A stretch of DNA of 64,000 bases from Aurantiochytrium sp. KH105 (taxonomy: Eukaryota > Sar > Bigyra > Thraustochytrida > Thraustochytriidae), in NCBI GenBank assembly GCA_003116975.1, contig BGKB01000017.1, positions 248,001 to 312,000 of the forward strand, written 5' to 3'. The notes below the pieces were generated by a model. The model worked only from the letters and a program-made list of their open reading frames with translations. It was not told the origin of the DNA and did not search any database. The position numbers were made by a program, and so were the translations under genes. Every line of letters starts with the position of its first letter. The first letter of the stretch is position 1. This document shows positions 20,571 to 28,876 of this stretch, piece after piece.

Positions 20571-22292
20571 ATGATGAAAGATCAGCAGCAACAGCAGCAG
20601 GCGGTTCACGAGGATTCGCAGTATGCTTACGAGAATGAACGTCCTGCCTTCGGATCGGAGATCAACATGGGCGGCGGCGGCGGCGTCATCATCCAAGAGA
20701 ATATCGACAACCGCACCCTGGCGCAACGTGCTCACGCCAACGCCAAGCTGTGCGGCATGGGTATGTTGGCAGGTGCCGGCATGTTCTCCGAGGCATACTT
20801 TCTCTTTGCCATCGGCAACGTTAAAAACATCTGGAAACAGCTCTACCCTGAGTGCTACGATGGCGACGCCAGCTGCAACGAGAACCTTGTCAGCAGTCTG
20901 ACCTACATTGAAGTCATTGGCGTGATCATTGGTATGCTCACCTTTGGCTACTTTGCCGACACCTTTGGCCGCCGCATCGGCTCGTGCAGCACGGCGATCA
21001 TCATGTGTGTCGGCGGCATCCTCACGGCTGCCTCGGACGCCAGCTACCTGACTGGCCAGTGGATTTTCTTTGCCGTTGCGCTCTTCTTCTTCTCGTACGG
21101 AGTCGGCGGCGAGTACCCGCTCGCTTCGGCGTCTGCGGCTGAGCGGGCCGAAGAGGCCAAGAAGCGTCACTCTTACGCGCACCACATTCGCGGCAAGAGC
21201 GTCGTGCTGACCTTCGCCATGCAGGGTGTAGGTAACTTTGTCAACACCCTCATTATCATCTTTATCCTCCTCGGCCAAGGTTGCGATGGCGCCAGCGAGG
21301 ATTGCTCAGATCGCTCTCTCGAGCTCACCTGGCGTCTCCAGTACGCCATTGGCGCTCTCTTTCTCGTTGCTCTCGCCATTGGCCGTGTCATCTTCCTCAA
21401 GGAATCCAAGGTTTGGCAGACGAACCGTACCAAGTCGGATGAAATCGCGAGCAGTGCCAAGAGCGGCAACCACCGAAGCCTCATGTTCAAGCACTATTGG
21501 CATCGTCTTGTCGGTACTGCGGTCGGCTGGTTTGTTTGGGATATCGTCTTTTATGGCAACAAGCTCTTTCAGGGCACCATCATCAAGGTGATCATTGGCT
21601 CCGATGCCACCATTTACCAGACGCTCGAGTACACTCTTCTCAACTCTGGAGTTGCTCTCGTCGGCTACTACGTGGCTGCATTCACCATTGACAAGCCTTG
21701 GATGGGTCGTCGCCGCCTGCAGACCATTGGTTTCTTCTGGATCTTTGCCCTCTTTCTCATTTGCGGCTGCGCCTACGAGGACCTCTCCAAGCCTGAGAAC
21801 ATTTCTTGGTTCCAGGCTCTTTACTACCTGAGCTCCTTCTTTGGTCAGTTCGGCCCGAACTCCACCACCTGGCTCCTTCCCTCGGAACTCTTCCCCACGG
21901 ACGTCCGCAGCCAGGCCCATGGTATCTCTGCCGCCTCTGGCAAGCTTGGTGCCCTCTTTTCGTCCTTGCTCTTCACCTACGGTTCTGGTGGTGAAGCGCT
22001 TGAGGCCAAGATCATCTTTATCGTCTGCGCTGTCTGCGGTATTGTTGGTCTTGTCGTGACCGAGCTTTTTGTTCCAGATGTCACCAGCATGGACCTTTCC
22101 CACGCCGACGAGCGCTGGGAGCTTATTTTGGAAGATCGCGAGAATGAGTACTCTGGCGATGCTGTCAACGCCGAGTACCTCTCCCGCTTTGAGCGCATGA
22201 TTGGCATCAAGCCTGCGCTCAAGTCTGCCTCTAAGGCCCGCGAGGACGTTAGCAAGGCTTCTTCGATTGAGAAGAACCCGGCTCTCGCTTAG
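20571..22292 (+). CDS. Major facilitator, PHS-family phosphate:H+ symporter (Pho84-like)
   Basis: Twelve-helix transporter of 573 residues. Family marks are FGYFADTFGRRIGS (the loop 2-3 signature), YGVGGEYPLASASAAERAE (close to the GVGGDYPLS motif of Pho84-type carriers), and the second-half pieces DIVFYGNKLFQG and FFGQFGPNSTTWLLPSELFPT. These match proton-coupled inorganic phosphate importers of plasma membrane; another organic or inorganic anion as substrate is possible. The N-terminal 55 residues are hydrophilic and Gln-rich (QQQQQ), and the C-terminal 60 are charged, as in fungal Pho84. The start is the first ATG, preceded by CAACC. Pho84-type genes are usually induced by phosphate limitation, but no operator is recognisable here. 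Confidence 0.88.
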   Translation: MMKDQQQQQQAVHEDSQYAYENERPAFGSEINMGGGGGVIIQENIDNRTLAQRAHANAKLCGMGMLAGAGMFSEAYFLFAIGNVKNIWKQLYPECYDGDASCNENLVSSLTYIEVIGVIIGMLTFGYFADTFGRRIGSCSTAIIMCVGGILTAASDASYLTGQWIFFAVALFFFSYGVGGEYPLASASAAERAEEAKKRHSYAHHIRGKSVVLTFAMQGVGNFVNTLIIIFILLGQGCDGASEDCSDRSLELTWRLQYAIGALFLVALAIGRVIFLKESKVWQTNRTKSDEIASSAKSGNHRSLMFKHYWHRLVGTAVGWFVWDIVFYGNKLFQGTIIKVIIGSDATIYQTLEYTLLNSGVALVGYYVAAFTIDKPWMGRRRLQTIGFFWIFALFLICGCAYEDLSKPENISWFQALYYLSSFFGQFGPNSTTWLLPSELFPTDVRSQAHGISAASGKLGALFSSLLFTYGSGGEALEAKIIFIVCAVCGIVGLVVTELFVPDVTSMDLSHADERWELILEDRENEYSGDAVNAEYLSRFERMIGIKPALKSASKAREDVSKASSIEKNPALA

Positions 22293-22679
22293 GTTGGCAT
22301 TTCTCCTTCCCTTTCTTCGTAGTTTTTTTTCTTGTAGATTATATCAAACACCTTCGTCTCCTCTTACTTCGTTTTCTATTTTTCTGCTCTCTTTTGCGTC
22401 AATCATTCATGTTGCTGCTGGCTTCGAGTGACCTGACTGTAGATTCCTTTTCGGCTACCTGCCTTTCTGATAATAAAAAAATTGTCCCAAAATTGCCTAT
22501 CCGTTACAAAAATTTAAGTTTTCCAAGTCTGACGGTGAGTCCGAGTTCACGTTCGAGTTGAGTCACGTCAATTAAAAGCTGTCTCTTGGCCACCAAGACA
22601 GAGTGGCAGACCCCAACTAGCTCTGATTCTTCAAGAGGCAAAACGAGACAAGCGAAGCAGGTGCAAGCCCGTGCGCGCA
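22293..22679. other. Spacer between tandem + genes
   Basis: T-rich 3' UTR-like sequence after the transporter, then a short promoter for the WDR31-like gene. Nothing else seen. Confidence 0.5.
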
Positions 22680-23828
22680 ATGCGCCGCTCGCGACCGAGC
22701 GAAGAAATCGCAGCACCCAGTGTCGTTGACAAGGCGCGAAATGCCTTGCGCCGTGCGCGATTCCCCTGGGTCAGCCTGTCTCGCTCTGCATTGAAACGCG
22801 CCCCAGCATCCTACGTGGTAAATACGTGGCAAAGTGCCTCAAAATCCACACAGGAGCAGGGTCAAAAGAACGCCACCACTTGCGAGCCATTTGCAGACCT
22901 TGGGACGATCACGCTTTGCGCAGCATCCGGTCCAAGTCAAGATGAGGTGGTCGCCCTGTCTGACGAAGGACATGCTTTTGTCGTTAATACGCAAGGCACA
23001 ACGACAGCGCAATGGCAAGCTCACGCTCGCAGCATCTCAAGTGCACACAGCCAGAACTATGGGTCATCTGCAACCTATGCGCTCGCAACTGGATCAAGAG
23101 ACTGCAGCGTAAAGTGCTGGGATGCATCGCGAAATTGCATCATGCATGTACAAGACGCACACGACATGAACGTTTCAGCCGTGTGTCTGCACCCTTCTCG
23201 CCAAGGACTCCTTGCCTCTGGTTCGAGAGACACCTCGGTCAAGATTTGGGATGCGCACGGCACTCAAATTGCCCGAATGCAAGTCGCAAGAAACATTGTC
23301 ACATGCATGACTTTTAGTGGAAACGAGGACACTGAGGCTGGTCTTCTCTGGCAAGGTAGTGAGGATCTTGCTGTGCGAGCATGGGACTGGCAGCGTACGC
23401 ATTGCTCACAATCATCAAGCATCACTCTCTCCAATTATGTCTACTTTCCAACCTCGATTGCAGTTTCTGGCCACATGCTTATGACCGGTTGCAAAGGCTT
23501 TCAGCAAGGGGAAGGTTGCGAGGTGTTTTTCTGGGATCTACGACGCACAAGCGAACCTCTGGCCGTTCTTGGAGGTCATGGCCAGGACGTTGTTTCTTGT
23601 TTAATCCTAAAAGAGGGTCGTACAGCTGCAACGCTGTCAAAGGACTCGACAATACGTAGTTGGGATATGGGTGCTGATTCCCCACGTTCTCTCGAAAGTC
23701 TGTCCATTGAGGGAGCGAGCCCGCCTGTTGCAATGGTCAATTTGGGGGACCAGTCTGGACACGTTGCGACGTTGAACTTTTCTGGGCAGGTGCGCAAGCA
23801 CGACCTCGCACAAAATAGACAGAAATAG
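22680..23828 (+). CDS. WDR31: WDR31-like WD40 repeat protein
   Basis: WD40 propeller protein of 382 residues with blade ends such as DCSVKCWDA, DTSVKIWDA, DLAVRAWDW and DSTIRSWDM. Beyond generic WD40 features it carries family-like phrases: VARNIVTCMTF, LLWQGSEDLAVRAWD, CKGFQQGEGCEVFFWDLRRT and GHGQDVVSCL. They line up in order with remembered WDR31 sequence (VSRNVVTHL, TSEDKTLRLWD, GFGGEGCEATLWDLRQT, GHFQTVASC). WDR31 is linked to ciliary GAP function and BBSome/IFT traffic in animals, so this would suit a flagellated life stage. The start is the first true ATG; the basic N-terminus (MRRSRPSEE) is not obviously a signal. The orthology call rests on memory rather than a search. Confidence 0.72.
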   Translation: MRRSRPSEEIAAPSVVDKARNALRRARFPWVSLSRSALKRAPASYVVNTWQSASKSTQEQGQKNATTCEPFADLGTITLCAASGPSQDEVVALSDEGHAFVVNTQGTTTAQWQAHARSISSAHSQNYGSSATYALATGSRDCSVKCWDASRNCIMHVQDAHDMNVSAVCLHPSRQGLLASGSRDTSVKIWDAHGTQIARMQVARNIVTCMTFSGNEDTEAGLLWQGSEDLAVRAWDWQRTHCSQSSSITLSNYVYFPTSIAVSGHMLMTGCKGFQQGEGCEVFFWDLRRTSEPLAVLGGHGQDVVSCLILKEGRTAATLSKDSTIRSWDMGADSPRSLESLSIEGASPPVAMVNLGDQSGHVATLNFSGQVRKHDLAQNRQK

Positions 23829-24274
23829 GGTTGACCAGCGCATAATTTCAAATTTAGCAATGTACCCTTTGCGAAGAAAACTTGAGCAAAAGCAAAGTCC
23901 CCCCCCCCCCCGTTCTCCCTCGAAAAATAGTGCAAGTGTGAAGTTTCAGCAAAGACAATCTTCCTGATCACGGAAGCGCACCAGACGCGTCGACCAATGG
24001 CCCATCGCACTCTGATTCACCCATTGCAAAGACAAGATGCAGCAAAGCAAGAAGGGAAAAGGCGAATGATCTTTCATGTTAAAACTACTTGCAGTCACAT
24101 AATTATTGTACAAGCGTGAAAGCGTGCACGCTGTCGTTGCTCTCCGTGTCTGCTGCTACTTCATGATGTCCTTGCCTCATTGGTAAATGACGGTTTACAG
24201 AAAATAAAGAAGATCTCTCCACTTTAGAAGAAGGCCTTTCCACTTTGGCGAACACTTGTAGCGTCAATTTATTA
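23829..24274. other. Convergent spacer with poly-C tract and partial kinase-end duplication
   Basis: Lies between the WDR31-like and kinase stop codons. It has a run of about 14 C at 23898-23911 and, at 24100-24156, a diverged copy of the kinase gene's 3' end. Confidence 0.55.
24100..24156 (-). repeat. Diverged copy of the 3' end of the adjacent kinase gene
   Basis: Ungapped comparison with 24269-24325 gives roughly 70 percent identity over 57 bases. Read on the minus strand it gives ADTESNDSVHAFTLVQ then stop, against SDAMSNDPSHAVAIV then stop in the kinase. This suggests a partial tandem duplication or a former terminal exon. Confidence 0.45.
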
Positions 24275-25807
24275 TTATACAATGGCGACAGCGTGCGATG
24301 GATCGTTGCTCATCGCGTCTGATGCGCTTCCGCGATCAAAAGAAGTCTCTTTCGCGTGTGAAGTTTCGGGGGCAGGTACTTTGGAGCTGGCGTTGCTATC
24401 CCCCTGCAAGGGAGTTTCTACATGCTGAACGATCTCCCTTTCTGCTTGTGGCGCCAAAACATCGGGTTCAAGCTCCCGAACCAGAACAATGTTGCGGCCA
24501 TCGACATTGTCCAGAGGAGGCTGACCATCCTCGAACTCGATAAAGAGGTAGCCATTGGGTTGTTGTGCATGAAAGAGTGCATCGCCAAGAAATGTACGCG
24601 CCTCCGGGTCCCAGACACAAAAGGCTTCGGCATCGGACGGATCTGCGTCACGATGCGTGGTGACAAGTCTTGGGACTTCGTCTGGGACGAGGGCTTCGAG
24701 AGCTGCCAAGAGCTGTTGTGTGGTAGGTCGCTCATCAGGGTTTTCGTGCCAGCAGCGTTGGAGCAAGACCTGGAAACCTTGAGGAATATCTGGCTCGATC
24801 GCGGGTCGCATCTTGTTGCCAGCCACCTCTCGAAAGAGCTCCGGGAGGGTCCAGTCAGGATGTGGCCGATCTCGATGAAGAACCTCCCAGAGAAGAATTG
24901 CAAAAGAGTAAACATCGACACGATTGGAAATTCGCGAAATGTCTCCACGCAAGAGCTCCGGGGCCATGTAGCTTGGCGTTCCGATGCGCAAATCATTGTG
25001 GAATGTGAGCGAGGATGGCGTGGAGAGTTTGGTCTGACGCGCAATGCCGAGGTCTGCGACCTTGGCGCGACCGCCCATGTCAATAAGCACATTTGCAGGC
25101 TTGATGTCAAAGTGAATGAGGCCGTGCGAGTGGACCGAAAGCAAGCCGGCAGCGACCTGTCGCGCCCAGGAGAGAGCAGTGGCCATTGGCACAATTGCAT
25201 TTGTGTCACGTAGCATATCACGCATGCTACAAGCACATAGCTCCATGACGAGGAGTCGTCGGAAAGAGTGTGTAATGTCATTTTCGATGATGGCCGTCCC
25301 GTACATGTCGACGATGTTGGGGTGCCGGAGTTTGCGCAGGTTGTTGAATTCACGAGCGAATTCCTGGTTGAACTTTTCGTCGCGCGCACGCTCGCGTTCC
25401 TCGAAGGTGGCTCCTCGCAGAGACGCCTGCAGATCTGCCTCTTCAGCCTCCGAAAAGCGGACATCGCTTAGCATTTCCTTGACTGCGACTGGGTACCCGT
25501 AGTAGGAGCCCACAAAGACACAGCCGTTGCCGCCCTGGCCGAGCAGCTTGCCGAGCGAGAGCTTGTCCGGGTCTACGCGGTAGTTCTCCTCGCTCGACTC
25601 ATCGCGGAGCTGCGCAGTCTGACTCGTGTCGAAGAGCCCCCCCTCTTCGTCGTCGTCGTCGTCGTCGTCGTCGTGTAGCCACACGCACGTACAGAGTCCG
25701 CAGCACGAAGTTGAGATGACCTCCCGCTTGGAGCCGACGCCAAGGCTTTCCAAGATGGCGCGGTGCTCTTCCAGCTTGCGCCGTCGCGCGCGCCGGACAG
25801 CCTTCAT
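24275..25807 (-). CDS. TKL-like protein kinase, non-RD type
   Basis: Protein of 510 residues. The kinase domain spans about 83-365: glycine loop GQGGNGCVFVG (90-100), catalytic VAVKEML (Lys110), catalytic loop LIHFDIKPANVLID, metal-binding DLG in place of DFG, and the activation segment ending GTPSYMAPELLRGD. HFD instead of HRD makes it a non-RD kinase while keeping the catalytic Asp. The late part (LLWEVLHRDRPHPDW, CWHENPDERPTTQQLLAALE) is typical of TKL kinases. A Cys-rich patch STSCCGLCTC (about 32-41), possibly acylated, and an eight-Asp run precede the domain. About 140 residues follow it, of unknown role. The first ATG in frame is at 25807; a further upstream exon cannot be excluded, because the frame continues back without ATG to a stop. 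Confidence 0.88.
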   Translation of the reverse strand: MKAVRRARRRKLEEHRAILESLGVGSKREVISTSCCGLCTCVWLHDDDDDDDDEEGGLFDTSQTAQLRDESSEENYRVDPDKLSLGKLLGQGGNGCVFVGSYYGYPVAVKEMLSDVRFSEAEEADLQASLRGATFEERERARDEKFNQEFAREFNNLRKLRHPNIVDMYGTAIIENDITHSFRRLLVMELCACSMRDMLRDTNAIVPMATALSWARQVAAGLLSVHSHGLIHFDIKPANVLIDMGGRAKVADLGIARQTKLSTPSSLTFHNDLRIGTPSYMAPELLRGDISRISNRVDVYSFAILLWEVLHRDRPHPDWTLPELFREVAGNKMRPAIEPDIPQGFQVLLQRCWHENPDERPTTQQLLAALEALVPDEVPRLVTTHRDADPSDAEAFCVWDPEARTFLGDALFHAQQPNGYLFIEFEDGQPPLDNVDGRNIVLVRELEPDVLAPQAEREIVQHVETPLQGDSNASSKVPAPETSHAKETSFDRGSASDAMSNDPSHAVAIV

Positions 25808-26122
25808 GCTCTTGTGTCGTCTCGCGACGTGCCGCGGCCTGGCCAGGGTGGTGGGGAGGTGGCCGTCGTACAACTTGTTTGCATATGAAATCGAAAGTCA
25901 ATCGCTCGATCTCTGATCGAATGAAGAGAATCAATCACGTTCACACTCATGTAAACATAAAGAAATAACGCGCGGGGGAGAAGAGCAGGAAATGGTGGAC
26001 TTGGACACGCTCAATTTGCGTTACTTGTTTGAAATCAAATGATGATGATTAGAATCTTAAGACCTCGGTCTGCACTCATACTAATACCCTATGCGGTTGA
26101 CAAGCAAACGCACACGGAGACC
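25808..26122. other. Spacer upstream of kinase
   Basis: AT-richer 315-bp spacer between two minus-strand genes, presumably the kinase promoter and the zinc-finger 3' UTR. Nothing else seen. Confidence 0.5.
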
Positions 26123-27322
26123 TCACTGCACAAAATCTTTGGTAAGACTCACTTCAGTCTCCGGGACAAGCGGCTCGCCGACGCCGACAGACTCGGGAGC
26201 AAGATTGCCTTTGCCATTGTTGCCAGCGCTCCTCCTCGTCACATATCTTCCGCTGTTTCTTCTGCGGCTGTGATGGTGGGTGTTGGTGTCAAGGTCACCA
26301 TCATCCTCGTCGTCCACGACATGATTACCCTGATCGAGCGTTTGGTTCGAATCTTGAGACGGATCGCGAGCGATATCGTCATTGTTTTCTTCATCCTCCT
26401 CCTCCTCCGATTGGTCCTCTTCATGCACCAAGGGCGCAATGTTGGCATTCCGGTGCGTGTCGTTCATGTGCTGCAAGAGTGCAGTCTCGTCGGTAAAGGT
26501 CATGTTGCAAATTGAGCAATCGACCTTGCGAAAATGAGAAGCCTGGACATGATTTTGAAGGAGATCATCCGAGGGAAAGCTTTTGGGACACACAGAGCAT
26601 TGGAAACGAATCGTTGGGTGCACAGCCTTGATGTGAGCGTCGAGGACGCCGCGAAGTGGGAATTTTTCCGAGCAATGCTGGCACGTGAACGAACCCTTGT
26701 GCGTCCATTTCATGTGGTCTGTGAGCGTTCCCTTGTACGCAAAGCTTTTGGTGCAGTCTGGGCACGCATACTTGCGACCGTTGTGTTTTTTGTCGACGTG
26801 GGCGCGAAGAATGCGTCGATTGTGGAACTCCATGCTGCAGTCCTCGTAAGGACACTGGAAAGTGACGGGATCGTGCATGCTGCGGACGTGGCGTTGCACG
26901 TCACTTTTACGCGTAAAGACGCGTTTGCAGATTTCGCACGCGAAGCGCTGGCCTTCATGCGTGGTTCGTACGTGTGTGTCGAGGTGGAACTTCCTCGTGA
27001 ACGATTTGCCGCAAGTTTTGCACGTAAAACGAACGCCATTGTGCACCACCTCCCAGTGCAGTCGGAGCTCGTTGGCGTGCCGGAAGGCCTTGCCGCACGT
27101 CGAGCACACGTTGTCCTTGATTTTGCTCGAGCGGCGGTTCCTGGACAGCACGAGCGACTGTTGCGACTGGTACGCCCCCGGCCCCGCCGAGGCCGAGGGA
27201 TCGGCCCCTACATCTTGCACGCCTTGGTCTCCCGGGTTATCGGCGTGGGGCTCGCCGTCTTCCTCCGCGGCCACCGCGCCGCCCTCGTACCCGGCGTCGC
27301 GCCTCGCGCGGGTCCTCTTCAT
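26123..27322 (-). CDS. C2H2 zinc-finger protein with eight fingers
   Basis: Probable DNA- or RNA-binding regulator of 399 residues. Eight consecutive C2H2 fingers occupy about 75-310, each C-x2(4)-C-x12-H-x3(4)-H, for example CSTCGKAFRHANELRLHWEVVH, CEICKRVFTRKSDVQRHVRSMH and CPYEDCSMEFHNRRILRAH (the x4 variant). Linkers are mostly of irregular length and not the TGEKP type. The C-terminal quarter is very acidic (EEDQSEEEEDEENNDD), then His/Arg-rich, which could be an activation or interaction region. The start MKRTRARRD was chosen because the longer in-frame extension to 27676 is Arg/Pro-rich promoter-like sequence crossing a TATA-like site. Eight or nine irregular fingers recall TFIIIA, but no specific match is claimed. 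Confidence 0.85.
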   Translation of the reverse strand: MKRTRARRDAGYEGGAVAAEEDGEPHADNPGDQGVQDVGADPSASAGPGAYQSQQSLVLSRNRRSSKIKDNVCSTCGKAFRHANELRLHWEVVHNGVRFTCKTCGKSFTRKFHLDTHVRTTHEGQRFACEICKRVFTRKSDVQRHVRSMHDPVTFQCPYEDCSMEFHNRRILRAHVDKKHNGRKYACPDCTKSFAYKGTLTDHMKWTHKGSFTCQHCSEKFPLRGVLDAHIKAVHPTIRFQCSVCPKSFPSDDLLQNHVQASHFRKVDCSICNMTFTDETALLQHMNDTHRNANIAPLVHEEDQSEEEEDEENNDDIARDPSQDSNQTLDQGNHVVDDEDDGDLDTNTHHHSRRRNSGRYVTRRSAGNNGKGNLAPESVGVGEPLVPETEVSLTKDFVQ

Positions 27323-27887
27323 GGGCTGCCGCCTTGGATTGTTTTCACCCCGCCGACGGATCGGTCGATGCGGCGGGCCGCGGACTGGGGCTCGCGCGGG
27401 GAGGGGCCGCGGGGCGCGCAGCGGGAGCGGGCGACCGAGCGCCGCGACGCCTGCCCTCGCCCCGCCTCGCCTCGCCTCGCGAGACGATGCGAGGAGTGCG
27501 AGCGGACTGCGGACTCCCTCTCCTTCGTCTTCTTCTTCTTTTGCCTCGCCGCGCCTCGCGCAGAACAACTCCCAATCCGCGCGCCGCGCAAGTGGGGTAT
27601 ATAGGTCGCATGCAAGTGGGATATCTCCGGCGCAAGTGGCGATGGAAAAACCTGCAAAGTAGAAGGAATCGCACAAGGCGAGAATGCGCGTCCGCGTTGT
27701 CCACGCCGCGGCCAGTCATGTTGTTGGGTTTCGGGGGAAAAAGGTTCAGGTCAGCTGTCAGGCCAGCAGCATGGGACGCGGCCGCGGCAAGTGTCACGGT
27801 GCAAAGAGATCGTCACACAAAGAGTATTCCTGCCGGCCATTGTGTCGAGGCAAAATAATTTCAACTTTCATGCTTATATCGGTCGTC
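27323..27887. other. Promoter region of zinc-finger gene
   Basis: GC-rich leader turning AT-richer after about 27840. It contains a TATA-like element at 27598-27604. No gene seen. Confidence 0.5.
27598..27604 (-). promoter_or_regulatory. TATA-like element upstream of the zinc-finger gene
   Basis: CTATATA on the minus strand, in an otherwise GC-rich stretch, 276 bases before the chosen start codon. The isolation of the motif supports a promoter role; no transcript data are available. Confidence 0.35.
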
Positions 27888-28390
27888 TCAACGAGCTAAA
27901 CGGCCCTGATGCGCTTGATAAACTCCTTGTGAAAAGCCTCTGCCAAATACAAGCGACGCTGGAAAGGCAAAGACTCTTTCTCGTCGGAAAGTCACTTGGC
28001 CCATGCCGAAGCAGCGGCAATATTTTTGTAGAAAGGGGCAAATCCGATGCGGCTTGAATCGCTCTCGTGCACGACCAGAATAGGTTTCTCCTCGTGTAGG
28101 TAGTGCCGTTTCCAGCTTCGTTTTCACGGTGCCCTCAAACACCGTCTTAAAAGCATATGGCACTTGAATTCGCGGATGCCTTGCTTCGTTGCATCCTCTG
28201 CGAGGTTCCCCTCGGTCTCTTGTTCGACCCAAACCTTGAGTCCACGGTTGCAAAGCTTTTCCGCCTTGAGGTTGCAAGCGTCGCCCGCGTCAACTTGACG
28301 ATGACTCAGAAAAACGTGGTATTCAAGCCCAGCAGCGAGCGGAGTGTTCGCCTCTTTCACGCTTCCCGTGTCCTTTTCATCTTCGGTCAA
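27888..28390 (-). pseudogene. TIR-domain gene relic
   Basis: On the minus strand an opening segment reads YHVFLSHRQ, AGDACNLKAEKLCNRGLKV. Further along, and in another frame, KPILVVHESD, GFAPFYKNI and FQRRLYLAEAFHKEFIKRIR appear. These correspond in order to the first TIR domain of the TIR-ROC-COR-TIR protein at 42-45 kb (AGDACNLMAEKLFNRG, KPIILVHESD, FQRRPYLSEPFYDELIRRIR). The reading frame is not continuous and no ROC-like sequence follows, so this is a decayed copy of the N-terminal TIR half. It lies downstream of the WD40 gene at 28.9-29.8 kb on the same strand. An alternative is a living gene with unusual introns, which I consider less likely. Confidence 0.75.
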
Positions 28391-28876
28391 CGATTTGGCT
28401 GCTGGACTAACACGGGCTCATACGCTGGCAACCGAGGGCACACGCTGTGCTGGCTCAGGCTGGCCCGGAGAATTCTGCAGAGGCCAGCTTGCGATCTTCC
28501 CGGGCCGATGATCATCAACACGGCCACTAGAGAAGCGACCAATGGTGCGAAATTAGAGATGCCAAACCCTTCTTGCTTGTATGTATCCTTCCGAGTAGTC
28601 GCAGGTAAAAACATCTTGACGATGGTCATAATGGGGCGTGCATCTCTCGTCAGAAGTTTACATTTGTTGGTTAGTAGGCCTACGAGTCAGATGAAACAGC
28701 TCGTTTACATGAAGCAGCCAGCAATTTACAGTCACTGCAGAAGAACAACAACGTGCTTGCTGTCAAACAAAGACGAGCACGCTAAGCTTGTAGAAACTCA
28801 GAAAGACGTGCCGTTTGTTCGCTAGCCAGCTCCTTTCTCTACCTCTTGTCCTTTCTTTTCCTCTTTAAAAAATAGG
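28391..28876. other. Spacer between WD40-CaaX gene and TIR relic
   Basis: 486 bases with no recognised domain. I looked specifically for ROC or COR remnants on the minus strand and saw none. Confidence 0.45.

Noticed and set aside
28391-28876. Possible ROC/COR remnant linking the WD40 gene and the TIR relic
   Set aside because: No P-loop, DxxGQ or COR-like words on the minus strand in any frame.
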